Source of the DNA: CAZZKG01 sp964654825 | GTDB taxonomy: Bacteria; Gemmatimonadota; CAZMKB01 | Direction of reading: 5' to 3' | Length of the DNA stretch: 64,000 nt | Assembly (NCBI GenBank): GCA_964654825.1 | Contig: CAZZKG010000012.1 | Coordinates: 1 to 64,000 of the forward strand | The notes under the pieces: model-generated | Told to the model about the DNA's origin: nothing | Databases searched by the model: none | Seen by the model: the letters and a program-made list of their open reading frames with translations, nothing else | Position numbers and translations under genes: made by a program | Shown here: piece by piece, positions 19,062-27,317 of the stretch | Numbering within the stretch: the stretch's first letter is position 1 | Layout: each line of letters starts with the position of its first letter

Positions 19062-19190
19062 GCTCACCCCTCAACACTTTTCATTGTATGGTGAGATAAT
19101 ATGCGGGCAGGGTACATTCGTCAATGTCATAATTCGACTTCTTCACTCCTGAATCGGTGGAGGTCAGGTTGGTTGCATACCATCTCGGGT

Positions 19191-19269
19191 GTATTCGCCC
19201 GCCTCGCGACTTGCGGCTCGGGCGCACAGGCACTCCCGAAATGTCACCGTATTTATGAACAGAACCACT
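19191..19269 (+). repeat. Dispersed 79-bp repeat, copy A
   Basis: This stretch aligns without gaps to the reverse complement of 58819-58897, with about 54 of 79 positions identical by my count and one long identical core (GTCACCGTAT plus flanks). It lies between the divergent methyltransferase and MarR genes. Many differences are silent when the minus strand is read as codons: VLFINTVTFR here against VLFIHTVTFR in copy B, then R...RE.GEY in both. This suggests a short conserved peptide or a decayed gene, but no function is known to me. Confidence 0.5.
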
Positions 19270-19302
19270 GAGAAGCAGTCACACCCAGTTCTGATTTCCC
19301 AC

Positions 19303-19330
19303 TTGACAAAATAGCGTGATAGTTTAATTA
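19303..19330 (+). promoter_or_regulatory. Predicted sigma70-type promoter of the MarR gene
   Basis: A perfect TTGACA at 19303-19308 is followed after 16-17 bases by an A/T block (TTTAATTATAAA, 19323-19334) able to act as the -10 element. Transcription would begin within a few bases of the ATG at 19339, and no Shine-Dalgarno sequence precedes that ATG, so the transcript may be leaderless. Confidence 0.55.
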
Positions 19331-19338
19331 TAAACGAC

Positions 19339-19773
19339 ATGCGAGACATCGACTCCATCAGAGCATGGCTCTTCATCTCGAAAAATTTCCATCTCATTTC
19401 CTCTGAAAATCAGCGCGAGTTCCGCGGATACGGACTTACGACTCCCCAGTTCGACATCATCGTCAATCTGGGATTCAGGGGCCCGATAAATCAGAACACA
19501 CTCGCTGAGCACCTCCTCGTTACGAAGGGCAACATTTCGACAGTTATCAAAGGACTCGAAAAAAAAGGACTCGTCGAGCGCAACAAACCGCTGACGGACA
19601 GGAGATTAAAATTGGTCCGGCTGACGGAAGAGGGGAAGCGTATCTATAAGGTGTCAGTGAAGAAGCACGAGGAGAAACTCAGTTCTCTACTCTCTGTACT
19701 TCCCGAAAAGGATAAAAAAAACCTGGTGAAAATTTTAAAAAAGCTCTACTCCCATTTGAAGAGAACGAGATAG
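19339..19773 (+). CDS. MarR family transcriptional regulator
   Basis: 144 aa winged-helix protein. TPQFDIIVNLG, then NTLAEHLLVTKGNISTVIKG (recognition helix, about 54-73), LEKKGLVER, and the wing DRRLKLVRLTEEG (about 85-97) are the canonical MarR elements; the C-terminal helices form the dimer interface. Such proteins are repressors or activators responding to small ligands. The promoter sits immediately before the ATG, so binding there could give autoregulation. Neighbours are the divergent methyltransferase and the downstream sigma-factor unit 177 bp away, either of which could be a target. Ligand unknown. Confidence 0.9.
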   Translation: MRDIDSIRAWLFISKNFHLISSENQREFRGYGLTTPQFDIIVNLGFRGPINQNTLAEHLLVTKGNISTVIKGLEKKGLVERNKPLTDRRLKLVRLTEEGKRIYKVSVKKHEEKLSSLLSVLPEKDKKNLVKILKKLYSHLKRTR

Positions 19774-19949
19774 GACCAGCTGTCCCTTCACCGGATTCTC
19801 CTACTATCGACAACTTCTGATCCCGTCGACTCTCTCGAACCGGACAGAGAATAATTATCGGCCATGCGTGCAAGAAACTTCAGAGATGATTGTCTAAATG
19901 TATGGAGGGATCCTGGAGAAAATCCTGATCCCGGCGAACGGTACCTCGT

Positions 19950-20591
19950 ATGTCCAAAGAAACCACCATACACTCAGAACATATTTGTTCGCAGGTAATG
20001 TCGAACAGAACCGGTCGAGTAATTGATTTGCTGGATAAAAAAGAGTCACATTCGTTTGAAAACATTTATGAACAGTACGCAGACAGGGTTCTGAACCTTG
20101 TTTTCCGGCTGACCGGGGATGAAGAGACCGCCCGGGATATGACACAGGAAATATTTGTGAAGATCTACCGAAACCTGAACAGGTTCGAAGGTAAATCGCA
20201 CATCTACACCTGGATATACAGGATTGCGGTAAATCACATCTCGAATTTTCTGAAGAGGGAGCGAAGATTCAAGTGGATCAACATGATGGACCGGAGCATA
20301 ACAGATTTCGTGCACGAGGATCAGGTCGAATCATCCTTTCAGGGATGGACATCTTGTCCGGCTCCCGACAGGCAACTCGAAGGGGAAGAGCGCACCAGGA
20401 TAGTACTGTCGGCGATTCAGTCTCTCCCGGTGAAGTACCGTGTACCGCTGGTGCTCCACCATTATGATGAGATGAGTTACAAGGATATCGCGACCGCACT
20501 GGATTTGAGTATAAGCGCAGTCGAATCACGGATCCACAGGGCGAAAAAAAAATTGATCAAAAGACTCGAACCCTGGGTGGAACACATGTGA
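19950..20591 (+). CDS. RNA polymerase ECF-type sigma factor
   Basis: 213 aa. Region 2 is clear at about 38-110 (YEQYADRVLNLVFRLTGDEE, ARDMTQEIFVKIYRNL, YTWIYRIAVNHISNF) and region 4 at about 150-205 (SLPVKYRVPLVLHHYDEMSY, DIATALDLSISAVESRIHRA). There is no region 3, as expected for the ECF class. ATG 19950 and ATG 19998 are both possible starts; neither has a strong ribosome-binding site. It is followed 62 bp later by a zinc-finger anti-sigma factor and a Spy/CpxP-like protein, an arrangement typical of CnrH- or envelope-stress-type ECF systems where the regulator genes and the sensor are cotranscribed. The target promoter could not be defined from the window. Confidence 0.92.
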   Translation: MSKETTIHSEHICSQVMSNRTGRVIDLLDKKESHSFENIYEQYADRVLNLVFRLTGDEETARDMTQEIFVKIYRNLNRFEGKSHIYTWIYRIAVNHISNFLKRERRFKWINMMDRSITDFVHEDQVESSFQGWTSCPAPDRQLEGEERTRIVLSAIQSLPVKYRVPLVLHHYDEMSYKDIATALDLSISAVESRIHRAKKKLIKRLEPWVEHM

Positions 20592-20653
20592 AGATAACGG
20601 TGAGTATCCGGTATGTAGACGTTAAACGTTATAAAGAGAGGTAACAATACGCC

Positions 20654-21109
20654 ATGAAACGGAACCATGTAAAGAAAAGATTTCAGGGCTGGCACGACGG
20701 TGATATCGACGAAGGTTCACGAAGCCGCATCCGCGACCACCTCGTGGAATGTGGAGAATGCAGGCTGTATTACGAGAGGATGTCCCAGTGCCTCGACAAG
20801 CCTGATCCCGAGTCGTTGCCACACCTGGAACCGGACCCGTTCCTGCCTGCCAGGATCAGCTCCATCGCCGGAAACAGCATCGAATCTTCTGTACACAGGA
20901 TGGGGTTCAGCTGGGTGAGGGTTTCACTTCTCGGAGTGATGACTGCCCTGGCGATGGTCCTGGGGATCTTTCTCGGGAAGGGGCTTTCCATACCTGCGGA
21001 TGACCTCGACGACACCGGACTCATCAATGCCTACTACGAAGCATTCTCCCAGGACAGTTTCGCCCGGGATCTGGAAGACATCATCGGAGGAGAGCAGGAG
21101 GAACTCTAA
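20654..21109 (+). CDS. Zinc-finger anti-sigma factor (membrane)
   Basis: 151 aa. The cytoplasmic N-terminus holds an anti-sigma zinc-finger pattern, H at HLVECGECRLYY (about 29-40) with the CxxC pair, and upstream HDGDID. One membrane segment spans about 86-106 (VSLLGVMTALAMVLGIFLGK) and the remaining 45 residues are periplasmic and acidic. It should bind and hold the ECF sigma factor encoded 62 bp upstream until a periplasmic signal releases it. Its stop codon overlaps the start of the next gene by one base (TAATG), so the sensor-like protein is translationally coupled to it. Confidence 0.85.
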   Translation: MKRNHVKKRFQGWHDGDIDEGSRSRIRDHLVECGECRLYYERMSQCLDKPDPESLPHLEPDPFLPARISSIAGNSIESSVHRMGFSWVRVSLLGVMTALAMVLGIFLGKGLSIPADDLDDTGLINAYYEAFSQDSFARDLEDIIGGEQEEL

Positions 21110-21642
21110 TGAAACTCAAGATACTGATCGGCATTCTCTTGTTCCTTATCGTGTTAAACCTGGCCACCATCGGGAGCTTCGTCTACTTCCGGTTCACGCG
21201 TGAATCGAGAGATTACGAAGGAATGCCCTTTTCGGGTCGGGGCAGACGAGGTTCATTCGGGAAAGAAGGTCACCCGGAAATGAGGCTGGACAGAGAGGAC
21301 AGAGAGCAACTCCGGGATCTACTGTACGATTTCGGTGAGGAAACGAGTAATCTCAAGATACGTATCCACGACCTCGAGGACCAGACGTTCGAGGCAATGC
21401 AGGAAGATCCGGTATCCCGAGAAAGGGTGGACTCTCTGCTAGAGGAGATTGCTGATACCCAGCTGGAAATCAGCAAAAAAGCGACCGAAGCGCTCATCAG
21501 CGCAAAATCCGTCCTCTCCCCGGAACAACAGGAGATGTTCTACAACGCCATCCTGAGAGTTCGGCCGTCTCCCCCCGGTATGGGCCCGGGATTTCACAAC
21601 AGGCATCCGCCTCCACCGCCGGAGCCTCCCGAACTTCCCTGA
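21109..21642 (+). CDS. Periplasmic Spy/CpxP-like (heavy-metal resistance family) protein
   Basis: 177 aa. An N-terminal hydrophobic segment (about 5-27) anchors the protein or serves as signal peptide. The mature part is a helical hairpin rich in charged residues: LREQLRDLLYDF-type helix, DLEDQTFEAM, VSRERVDSLLEEIADTQLE, then LSPEQQEMFYNAI, which corresponds to the LTxxQ signature of Spy, CpxP and ZraP/CnrX-type proteins. The tail is proline- and histidine-rich (HNRHPPPPPEPPE). In this gene order it is likely the periplasmic sensor or chaperone that modulates the anti-sigma factor, possibly in response to metals or misfolded proteins. The earlier segment GRGRRGSFG is basic and glycine-rich. 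Confidence 0.78.
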   Translation: MKLKILIGILLFLIVLNLATIGSFVYFRFTRESRDYEGMPFSGRGRRGSFGKEGHPEMRLDREDREQLRDLLYDFGEETSNLKIRIHDLEDQTFEAMQEDPVSRERVDSLLEEIADTQLEISKKATEALISAKSVLSPEQQEMFYNAILRVRPSPPGMGPGFHNRHPPPPPEPPELP

Positions 21643-21844
21643 AATTTCCGTAAAGTTTTTTTTGCGATGTCTGCAAGAAAAGCAGGGATTCCTCTGTCTA
21701 AGATGATGAAACTGAATGAAGGGCCTGGAATGCTGTTGTAACCGTTATGAGGACGGGAATGGAAACAGCGGTGGCTGAATGTCGAACTGTCGGCACGGGA
21801 CAGCTCACTGGCCTTGAGTGACAACAGGAAGAACAGGAGGTAAC

Positions 21845-22732
21845 ATGCGTACAGTACTGACAGGTTTTTTAATTCTGGTTATCATGGGAAGCGCGATCAA
21901 CTGTTCCGATGTAAGCGCTCCGGATAATGATTCATCTCTATACCCCACAGCAGCGGCAGAAGCTGATGACGAACTCACTCTCCTGTCCATGAGCGGGACC
22001 GACGTGGAGCCGAGTATCGGTATTTTTTCGATCACCTGGAACCACCCCCTCAGACCGGACGGCGGTGAACCGGAGATGACAGGCCACATTTTCGCTATCG
22101 GTTTCGATGAACCGGTGGAGGGTGATCCGCCTTTTTCCCAGGCCGGTATTGATATGGGATCTGTTTTCTTCACGTATCCTTCAGACCGGATCGAGCTGCT
22201 CGAGCAGGAAACCCCGGACGGAGGGATCGTGTATTCGAATTTTTCCCGGCCTCCCGGAAGTCCAGTTGAAGTCATCGAGTTCACACCGGATGCTTCTTAT
22301 GAATTCGAAGTGACAGGTTCTGATCTTTTCAGCCCGGTCACCTTTTCACTCACATCTCCATCCAGTCTGATAAAAATCACGAGCCACTCTCACGGTGATG
22401 TTATCAACCGGGATGAAGACCTGACGATTACGTGGGAGGGAGGCGAAGCAGACAAAGAGGTTGTCCTTCACTTCGTTCCACACAGACCACCCCGGCGGGG
22501 AGGACCTCCAGCCCCTCCCAAGTTTCCCGGAGGAATCATCATCACGCTGGACTCGAACCCGGGAACCTACACGCTAGATGCCTCAGATCTGCAGAAACTC
22601 CTCACCAATCCGGACAGGGACATGATCATGTACCATGTGTCTCAGATAAGCTCGACCGAGTTTGATCATGACGAGGGACAGATCAGGGCGATCATGCGTA
22701 ACGGGGATCAGGTGATGGTCCACGCACAATAA
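21845..22732 (+). CDS. Putative secreted lipoprotein of unknown function
   Basis: 295 aa from ATG 21845, which has a perfect AGGAGGT four bases before it; the in-frame GTG at 21818 is rejected. A signal sequence of about 18 residues ends at SAINC, which could be a non-canonical lipobox with the Cys as lipidation site. The mature protein is beta-rich and acidic (pairs such as SIGIFSITW, VIEFTPDASYEFEV, DLTITWEGGEADKEVVLHF) and contains a proline-rich loop PHRPPRRGGPPAPP; it may be one or two Ig-like domains. I do not recognise a family. It lies 202 bp after the Spy-like gene and before a terminator, so it may be the last gene, or a target, of the ECF unit. Confidence 0.65.
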   Translation: MRTVLTGFLILVIMGSAINCSDVSAPDNDSSLYPTAAAEADDELTLLSMSGTDVEPSIGIFSITWNHPLRPDGGEPEMTGHIFAIGFDEPVEGDPPFSQAGIDMGSVFFTYPSDRIELLEQETPDGGIVYSNFSRPPGSPVEVIEFTPDASYEFEVTGSDLFSPVTFSLTSPSSLIKITSHSHGDVINRDEDLTITWEGGEADKEVVLHFVPHRPPRRGGPPAPPKFPGGIIITLDSNPGTYTLDASDLQKLLTNPDRDMIMYHVSQISSTEFDHDEGQIRAIMRNGDQVMVHAQ

Positions 22733-22749
22733 ACCTTCTTAAAAAACAA

Positions 22750-22791
22750 CCGCCCCCGTGAAAGAGGCGATTCCGGGGGCGGAACATTTTT
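22750..22791. terminator. Bidirectional intrinsic terminator
   Basis: CCGCCCCCG at 22750-22758 pairs perfectly with CGGGGGCGG at 22774-22782. On the plus strand ATTTTT follows; on the minus strand the stem is followed by TTGTTTTTT. It would end the lipoprotein transcript and also any transcript coming from the minus-strand small ORF and the FG-GAP gene. Confidence 0.75.
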
Positions 22792-22815
22792 CGAGCGACT
22801 GTGGTCTGCCTGTTG

Positions 22816-22920
22816 TCAGGGAAACTCGACTGGATCACGGTGGAACACCGCACCTGGATTTACGATAATGTCTTCGAGCTGAACCAGGCATAAAATCAAC
22901 AACAGCGGCTTGAGCATCAT
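22816..22920 (-). CDS. Candidate 34-residue small protein
   Basis: A short open frame with a good ribosome-binding site (GAGGAG, four bases before ATG 22920 and seven before the adjacent second ATG). It opens with a hydrophobic stretch MMLKPLLLILCLVQL and ends in a polar segment (VFHRDPVEFP). It is 145 bp downstream of the FG-GAP gene on the same strand and followed 25 bp later by a strong terminator oriented for this strand. Hydrophobic N-terminus, Shine-Dalgarno and terminator make real expression plausible; no family is known to me, and it could be a leader or signal-peptide-like fragment. Confidence 0.4.
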   Translation of the reverse strand: MMLKPLLLILCLVQLEDIIVNPGAVFHRDPVEFP

Positions 22921-23065
22921 ACTTCTCCTCTTATCTATCAAAGCGGGTTTCATGTGGACTACTCATCTTTTTGGATCACCTGTGCGGAGAACAGTGAGAA
23001 GTCGTGCAGATGGCTTACACTTCGAGGACCCGGAAGATCCATTCGCCGTACCCTGAAGCCCGGAT

Positions 23066-25333
23066 CTAATTCTGACGGCCGATGAAAGGGCACCCACGAT
23101 TGATTGTATTTATCAGAAGGGTAACATCACTGGACAGCATGTTTGCGGTAACGATGTCCAGCATCTGATCCCCATTGAAATCCCCGACTGCCAGACTGTG
23201 CGGATTGTTACCAACACCGAAGTACTCATCTCTCATGAAGTTTCCATCCCCCTCCCCGAAGTATACGACAACATCATCACTACCGGTGATAGGAGAGATC
23301 AGATCGAGGTGACCGTCGCGGTCAAGATCGGCCGAGACGACGAAGTGCGGCCCTCGACCGGCTACCAAATCGGGCTCGAGAGGCTGAAAGGAACTCGTCC
23401 CGGTACCAAACAGGACACCGATTGTGAGTCCCATAATGTTTGCAACCGCGAGGTCATCGTAGCCATCCTCGTCGAAATCCCCTGTGCACAGAGAGATCGG
23501 ATACCTGGCAACAGGAATCTTCTCAATAAGGGTGAGCATCCCGGATTCATTCTGTAATATGGCCACACTGTCCTCGTACATATTGGCCGTAGCGAGGTCA
23601 GGAAATCCATCCCTGTTAAAATCAATCACCACTGAGGAGTGGGGCCCGAGGCCGACCGGGATATCCACGAAAGGCTGCAGGGATCCGGTGCCGTCACCGA
23701 GAAGGATTGTAATGGACCCTCCACGTGAATTGGGTGTTATGACATCCAGGTGCGTGTCCTGATTGATGTCCACGACAGTTACAAGGTGTGTACCCACATC
23801 GGTGAAAAATTCTCCCACGGACTCGAACTCACCTGTCCCGTCTCCGACAAGGACCGAGACACTCGCAGAGCGGACGTTCCTCACCACGATATCCTCATGA
23901 CCATCCTCATTGAAATCCCCTGTCGCGAGTGTGCTCGTACCATGCCCGTCATACGGAAATGAACCATGATAGATCAGGTTGCCTTGTCCGTCACCAAGAA
24001 GGATGGAGACCTCATCTACCCGTCGAAAACCAACCGCGACGTCATCGTACCCGTCTTCATTGGCATCGAGAACCACCACCGATTTTGTACCGGGATCGCC
24101 GGGCCCCGTCTTAAAATTCGGTGCCCTCAGATATGAACCGTCTTCATCCCCGAGAAAGACGGAGAGAGTGCCGCTGCCACGGTTGAGCACCAGCAGATCA
24201 GGATAAGCGTCATTGTTTACATCATTCACGGCGGCCCACACGGTGATCTGTCCGCACTGGTACGGGGGTTCTTTTTCCGTAAAACAAACCACCGAGTTAC
24301 CGCGCGGTTCCTTCATGCCTGCGGGAGGAGGCATTGTCTCGGGAATCGGCCCTTTTGTGATGACACCACAGATACCGCCTTCCAATACTTGAACGGAACC
24401 GGCATATTGATTAATGAGGAGGAGGTCGAGAAAGCCGCCGCCGCCCTCCGGACCCGTCTCAAAGGTTACAGGAAGAGAAATATCATACGTAATGGTCGTC
24501 CTGGTAAAACTACCCTGTGAATCACCCCAGAGGATATCGGCCCGCCCTGCAGTCGAATGGTAGGTGAGGATGTCATCAAACCCATCAAGATTAATGTCCT
24601 CCACCAGGATTTTCATGGGCAAGTGATTATTACCGATTTTATCATCGAGTATGATACCTGATGAGATCTCTCCGCTGCCATCGCCGAAGTAAACCTGGAC
24701 ACCTTCTCTCTGATAAGCGAGAACCACATCCATGAATCCGTCGCCGTTAATATCTCCGGTTTTGAAATCCGACGACGAATCGATAATGGGGTACTGGTTG
24801 TAATTGACGAGACCCCCCTCGGCGGCATGTTTGAATATGAACAGGGTAGACCCGCTGGTCACGAAGACCTCATCTTCACCATCCCCTTCTAAGTCATTCA
24901 GCTGAAGATCGACGGGAAAGATCCCGGCATAATATGATTCTTCCTGGGTGAATACCCCTGTCCCATCTCCACAGAAGGTACGGAGAACACTTTCACCTGC
25001 AATCGTAACGACAATGTCCGGAAATCCATCCCGATTCACATCCATTACAGAGAGATTCTTCGGAAACTCTCCGCAAGGCATCTCCCAGACGGATTCGAAT
25101 TCGCCTGATGGTGAGCCCTCGAGTATCGTGAGGGTACCGTTCAACCATCCCCGCAGGACTGCCATGTCGGTAAAACCATCGAGATTAAAATCAAGAGTTT
25201 TCGTATTGATTGGCACAACCCCGACGATATAATCACGCCGGGCAGGTCTAAAAGAATAGTACCCATGACCTGAAGAGGCCACGATCAGGGTGGTTAACAT
25301 GCTAAGTAATATAGACCTTACACAGAAATTCAT
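23066..25333 (-). CDS. FG-GAP/VCBS repeat beta-propeller protein, secreted
   Basis: 755 aa. Start ATG 25333 follows GGGGA and begins a clear signal peptide (CVRSILLSMLTTLIVASSG); an earlier TTG lies inside the promoter -10 and is rejected. About thirteen calcium-loop repeats of the form D-x-N/D-x-D-G-(F/Y/H)-x-D recur every 45-65 residues, for example DFNLDGFTDMAV, DVNRDGFPDIVV, DINGDGFMDVVL, DANEDGYDDVAV and DFNGDQMLDIVT, interleaved with G-D-G-x-G strands. This predicts one or two seven-bladed integrin-like propellers binding Ca2+ outside the cell. No catalytic domain or sorting tail is present. The role may be adhesion or ligand binding. It is preceded by its own promoter and lies downstream of the PafA-like gene. 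Confidence 0.88.
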   Translation of the reverse strand: MNFCVRSILLSMLTTLIVASSGHGYYSFRPARRDYIVGVVPINTKTLDFNLDGFTDMAVLRGWLNGTLTILEGSPSGEFESVWEMPCGEFPKNLSVMDVNRDGFPDIVVTIAGESVLRTFCGDGTGVFTQEESYYAGIFPVDLQLNDLEGDGEDEVFVTSGSTLFIFKHAAEGGLVNYNQYPIIDSSSDFKTGDINGDGFMDVVLAYQREGVQVYFGDGSGEISSGIILDDKIGNNHLPMKILVEDINLDGFDDILTYHSTAGRADILWGDSQGSFTRTTITYDISLPVTFETGPEGGGGFLDLLLINQYAGSVQVLEGGICGVITKGPIPETMPPPAGMKEPRGNSVVCFTEKEPPYQCGQITVWAAVNDVNNDAYPDLLVLNRGSGTLSVFLGDEDGSYLRAPNFKTGPGDPGTKSVVVLDANEDGYDDVAVGFRRVDEVSILLGDGQGNLIYHGSFPYDGHGTSTLATGDFNEDGHEDIVVRNVRSASVSVLVGDGTGEFESVGEFFTDVGTHLVTVVDINQDTHLDVITPNSRGGSITILLGDGTGSLQPFVDIPVGLGPHSSVVIDFNRDGFPDLATANMYEDSVAILQNESGMLTLIEKIPVARYPISLCTGDFDEDGYDDLAVANIMGLTIGVLFGTGTSSFQPLEPDLVAGRGPHFVVSADLDRDGHLDLISPITGSDDVVVYFGEGDGNFMRDEYFGVGNNPHSLAVGDFNGDQMLDIVTANMLSSDVTLLINTINRGCPFIGRQN

Positions 25334-25368
25334 CGCGTCCCCAGCTCGATTCTGAAGCATACAAAACA

Positions 25369-25397
25369 ATTATAGCACATTCTCGGAGATAAATCAA
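25369..25397 (-). promoter_or_regulatory. Predicted sigma70-type promoter of the FG-GAP gene
   Basis: On the minus strand TTGATT (25392-25397) is followed by a 17-base spacer and a perfect TATAAT (25369-25374). Transcription would start near 25362, about 29 bases before the ATG at 25333. This supports the shorter start for the FG-GAP gene. Confidence 0.65.
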
Positions 25398-25455
25398 CCG
25401 GTAGCAAGATTGTTTTGTGTAAATCGTCCGATATCTCCCCATCGATCAGACAGGC

Positions 25456-27156
25456 TCACAGAAGCGGTTTTCCGTCAAATATCCCGCTGTCATCGAAACC
25501 GAGAACACTGAGGATCGATGGGGCTATATCGACATGGCTGGCGGTATCTTCTCTCACTGCTCTCCGGATGTTTTTCCCGTAGAAGAGAAGCGGGATATGA
25601 CAGTCTTCATCATAAAACGAGCCGTGATTAGTGCCGCCTTTCATCGCGTACACGGCGGAGCTGAACACGTAGTCCGGCTCGATGAGCATGATGAGTTCAC
25701 CGCACCGTTTGGGGAAATACCACCGCTCGAGGGCCGGCCACACCAAAGATCCGGGATCATGGCCGATTGCGATTTCACCTGCAGTGACTACCTCTCTCAC
25801 CCCGGTCAGCCCTCGAAGAGCCTCTCTGGCCAGCTCGATGCCATCTTCGCCGGGTAAACCTTTGCGTTTGAAAAGACTCATGTTCAGATGAACTGACGGA
25901 TAGGGAACAGAAAGAACCCAGTCATTCTCTCCATAGACTTCGCCGAGAGCCTTCTCGATTAAAGTTTCGACGTCAACGAGATCCTTCTGGCCTTCCACCG
26001 GCCCGGTGACAACCCTGCCGGCGTCTCTGCCGGACGCAGAGGACAGCTCAGGTAAAGGCGTCATGCCGTGGTCGGAAGTGACAATGAGGAGACAATCTTC
26101 TCTGACAACGAGAAACCGTGACAATGCATCGAGGAGACGTGCGATCTGCCGGTCTACCCGCCATATGGCATCCCCCACTTCGAGGCTCGTCGGACCGAAA
26201 TCATGACCTATCTCATCGATACTCGAGAAAGATACGAGGAGCAGATCAGGTGTGTCATCAGTTCCAAGCCCTTCCTCATTTATCAGCCTGAGAATGAAGT
26301 CACCGGTGAGCTCATCGAGAACAGGTGTGTGACGGAGCATGTGGTGAAATGATGACGGATCCGCGTCAGGAGAACAGGCCAGGGGATGGGGGAAAACGAT
26401 CCCGAGGGAGAAATCGTCCACTTCGAACCGACAGCTGTCAGGACCGCACAGCCGTCTGCCTTCCGGTGGAAGGAGGAGATTCCAGTATTCATTGCAGTAT
26501 CGGGTGAGATCATGTTCCACGTTGAAACGCTCGACCCACGGGGGGATGCTATCCTCGTAAAAAGAACTGGATGTGAACCCTCCTACCCCGTCCTCGAACC
26601 AGAAAACTCCATCGGCCGCCCGCCCACCCAGCAACACAGCAGACCTGGCCTTGGCTGAAACGGAGAACACTCTGGTCCCGGGGCCGGAAGCCTGTTTGAA
26701 AACTTCTGCGAATTGAGGTCCCCGCAGATAAGAGGGCGAGGCCCCATCTGTCTCGCCTTCAGCCGATTTGAGCAATCGGCTCTTTCCGGCATGAACACAC
26801 TCGATTTTCTTATTCCGGTCAGCGTCCCACCAGTAGTTTGCGATGATGCCATTTTGAGCCGGATAACACCCTGTACCAATTGCAGCGTGTCCCGGCCCTG
26901 TCGCGCTGAAGAAATAATCAACGCGTGCGTTGCTGAAAACGGTCCCGTTACTTGTGAGTTCCCGCAGGCCTCCGTCATCCAGAACATCAAGAAACCGATC
27001 AATGTAGTCAGCCCTGAATCCGTCGAGTACGATCAGAATCACCAGCCTGGGTGATTCCTCGTCCCGCCGGCACCCGGCCACAGCCACCAGTAAAACAGAA
27101 AGGAGGAGCACAGACAGTAAAGACGTAAGTGACCTGGAATATTTTTTAATTATCAA
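25456..27156 (-). CDS. PafA-like alkaline phosphatase / phosphodiesterase lipoprotein
   Basis: 566 aa. TTG 27156 is taken as start because AGGGGA lies seven bases upstream and the signal peptide begins directly after. The signal ends in VAVAGC, a usable lipobox. The catalytic domain belongs to the nucleotide pyrophosphatase/PafA branch of the alkaline phosphatase superfamily: LIVLDGFRADYIDRF supplies the first metal Asp, FFSATGPGHAAIGTG (about 83-97) the Thr nucleophile, and SDHGMTPLP, SFSSIDEIGHDFGP and NHGSFYDED the other metal ligands. It should hydrolyse phosphate mono- or diesters outside the cytoplasm, held to a membrane by lipid. It is 122 bp upstream of the FG-GAP gene, which has its own promoter. 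Confidence 0.87.
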   Translation of the reverse strand: MIIKKYSRSLTSLLSVLLLSVLLVAVAGCRRDEESPRLVILIVLDGFRADYIDRFLDVLDDGGLRELTSNGTVFSNARVDYFFSATGPGHAAIGTGCYPAQNGIIANYWWDADRNKKIECVHAGKSRLLKSAEGETDGASPSYLRGPQFAEVFKQASGPGTRVFSVSAKARSAVLLGGRAADGVFWFEDGVGGFTSSSFYEDSIPPWVERFNVEHDLTRYCNEYWNLLLPPEGRRLCGPDSCRFEVDDFSLGIVFPHPLACSPDADPSSFHHMLRHTPVLDELTGDFILRLINEEGLGTDDTPDLLLVSFSSIDEIGHDFGPTSLEVGDAIWRVDRQIARLLDALSRFLVVREDCLLIVTSDHGMTPLPELSSASGRDAGRVVTGPVEGQKDLVDVETLIEKALGEVYGENDWVLSVPYPSVHLNMSLFKRKGLPGEDGIELAREALRGLTGVREVVTAGEIAIGHDPGSLVWPALERWYFPKRCGELIMLIEPDYVFSSAVYAMKGGTNHGSFYDEDCHIPLLFYGKNIRRAVREDTASHVDIAPSILSVLGFDDSGIFDGKPLL

Positions 27157-27317
27157 CGCTGATCCCCTGTAAAAAACATCTCAGAGGGAATATATTACAT
27201 AAAAACCCGGAAGATCAAGGAGAGAAAACTGATCGTCGGCTTCCCGGCACCGGTAGAGTGTCACCGAGCCGATTCCGGTAATGGTTCCTGTCTCGTGAAA
27301 ATGTGGAGGGCAGATCT

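Noticed and set aside
19869..19893. GAAACTT ... GTCTAA as a possible ECF autoregulated promoter
   Set aside because: The spacing is several bases too short for the usual ECF -35/-10 arrangement.
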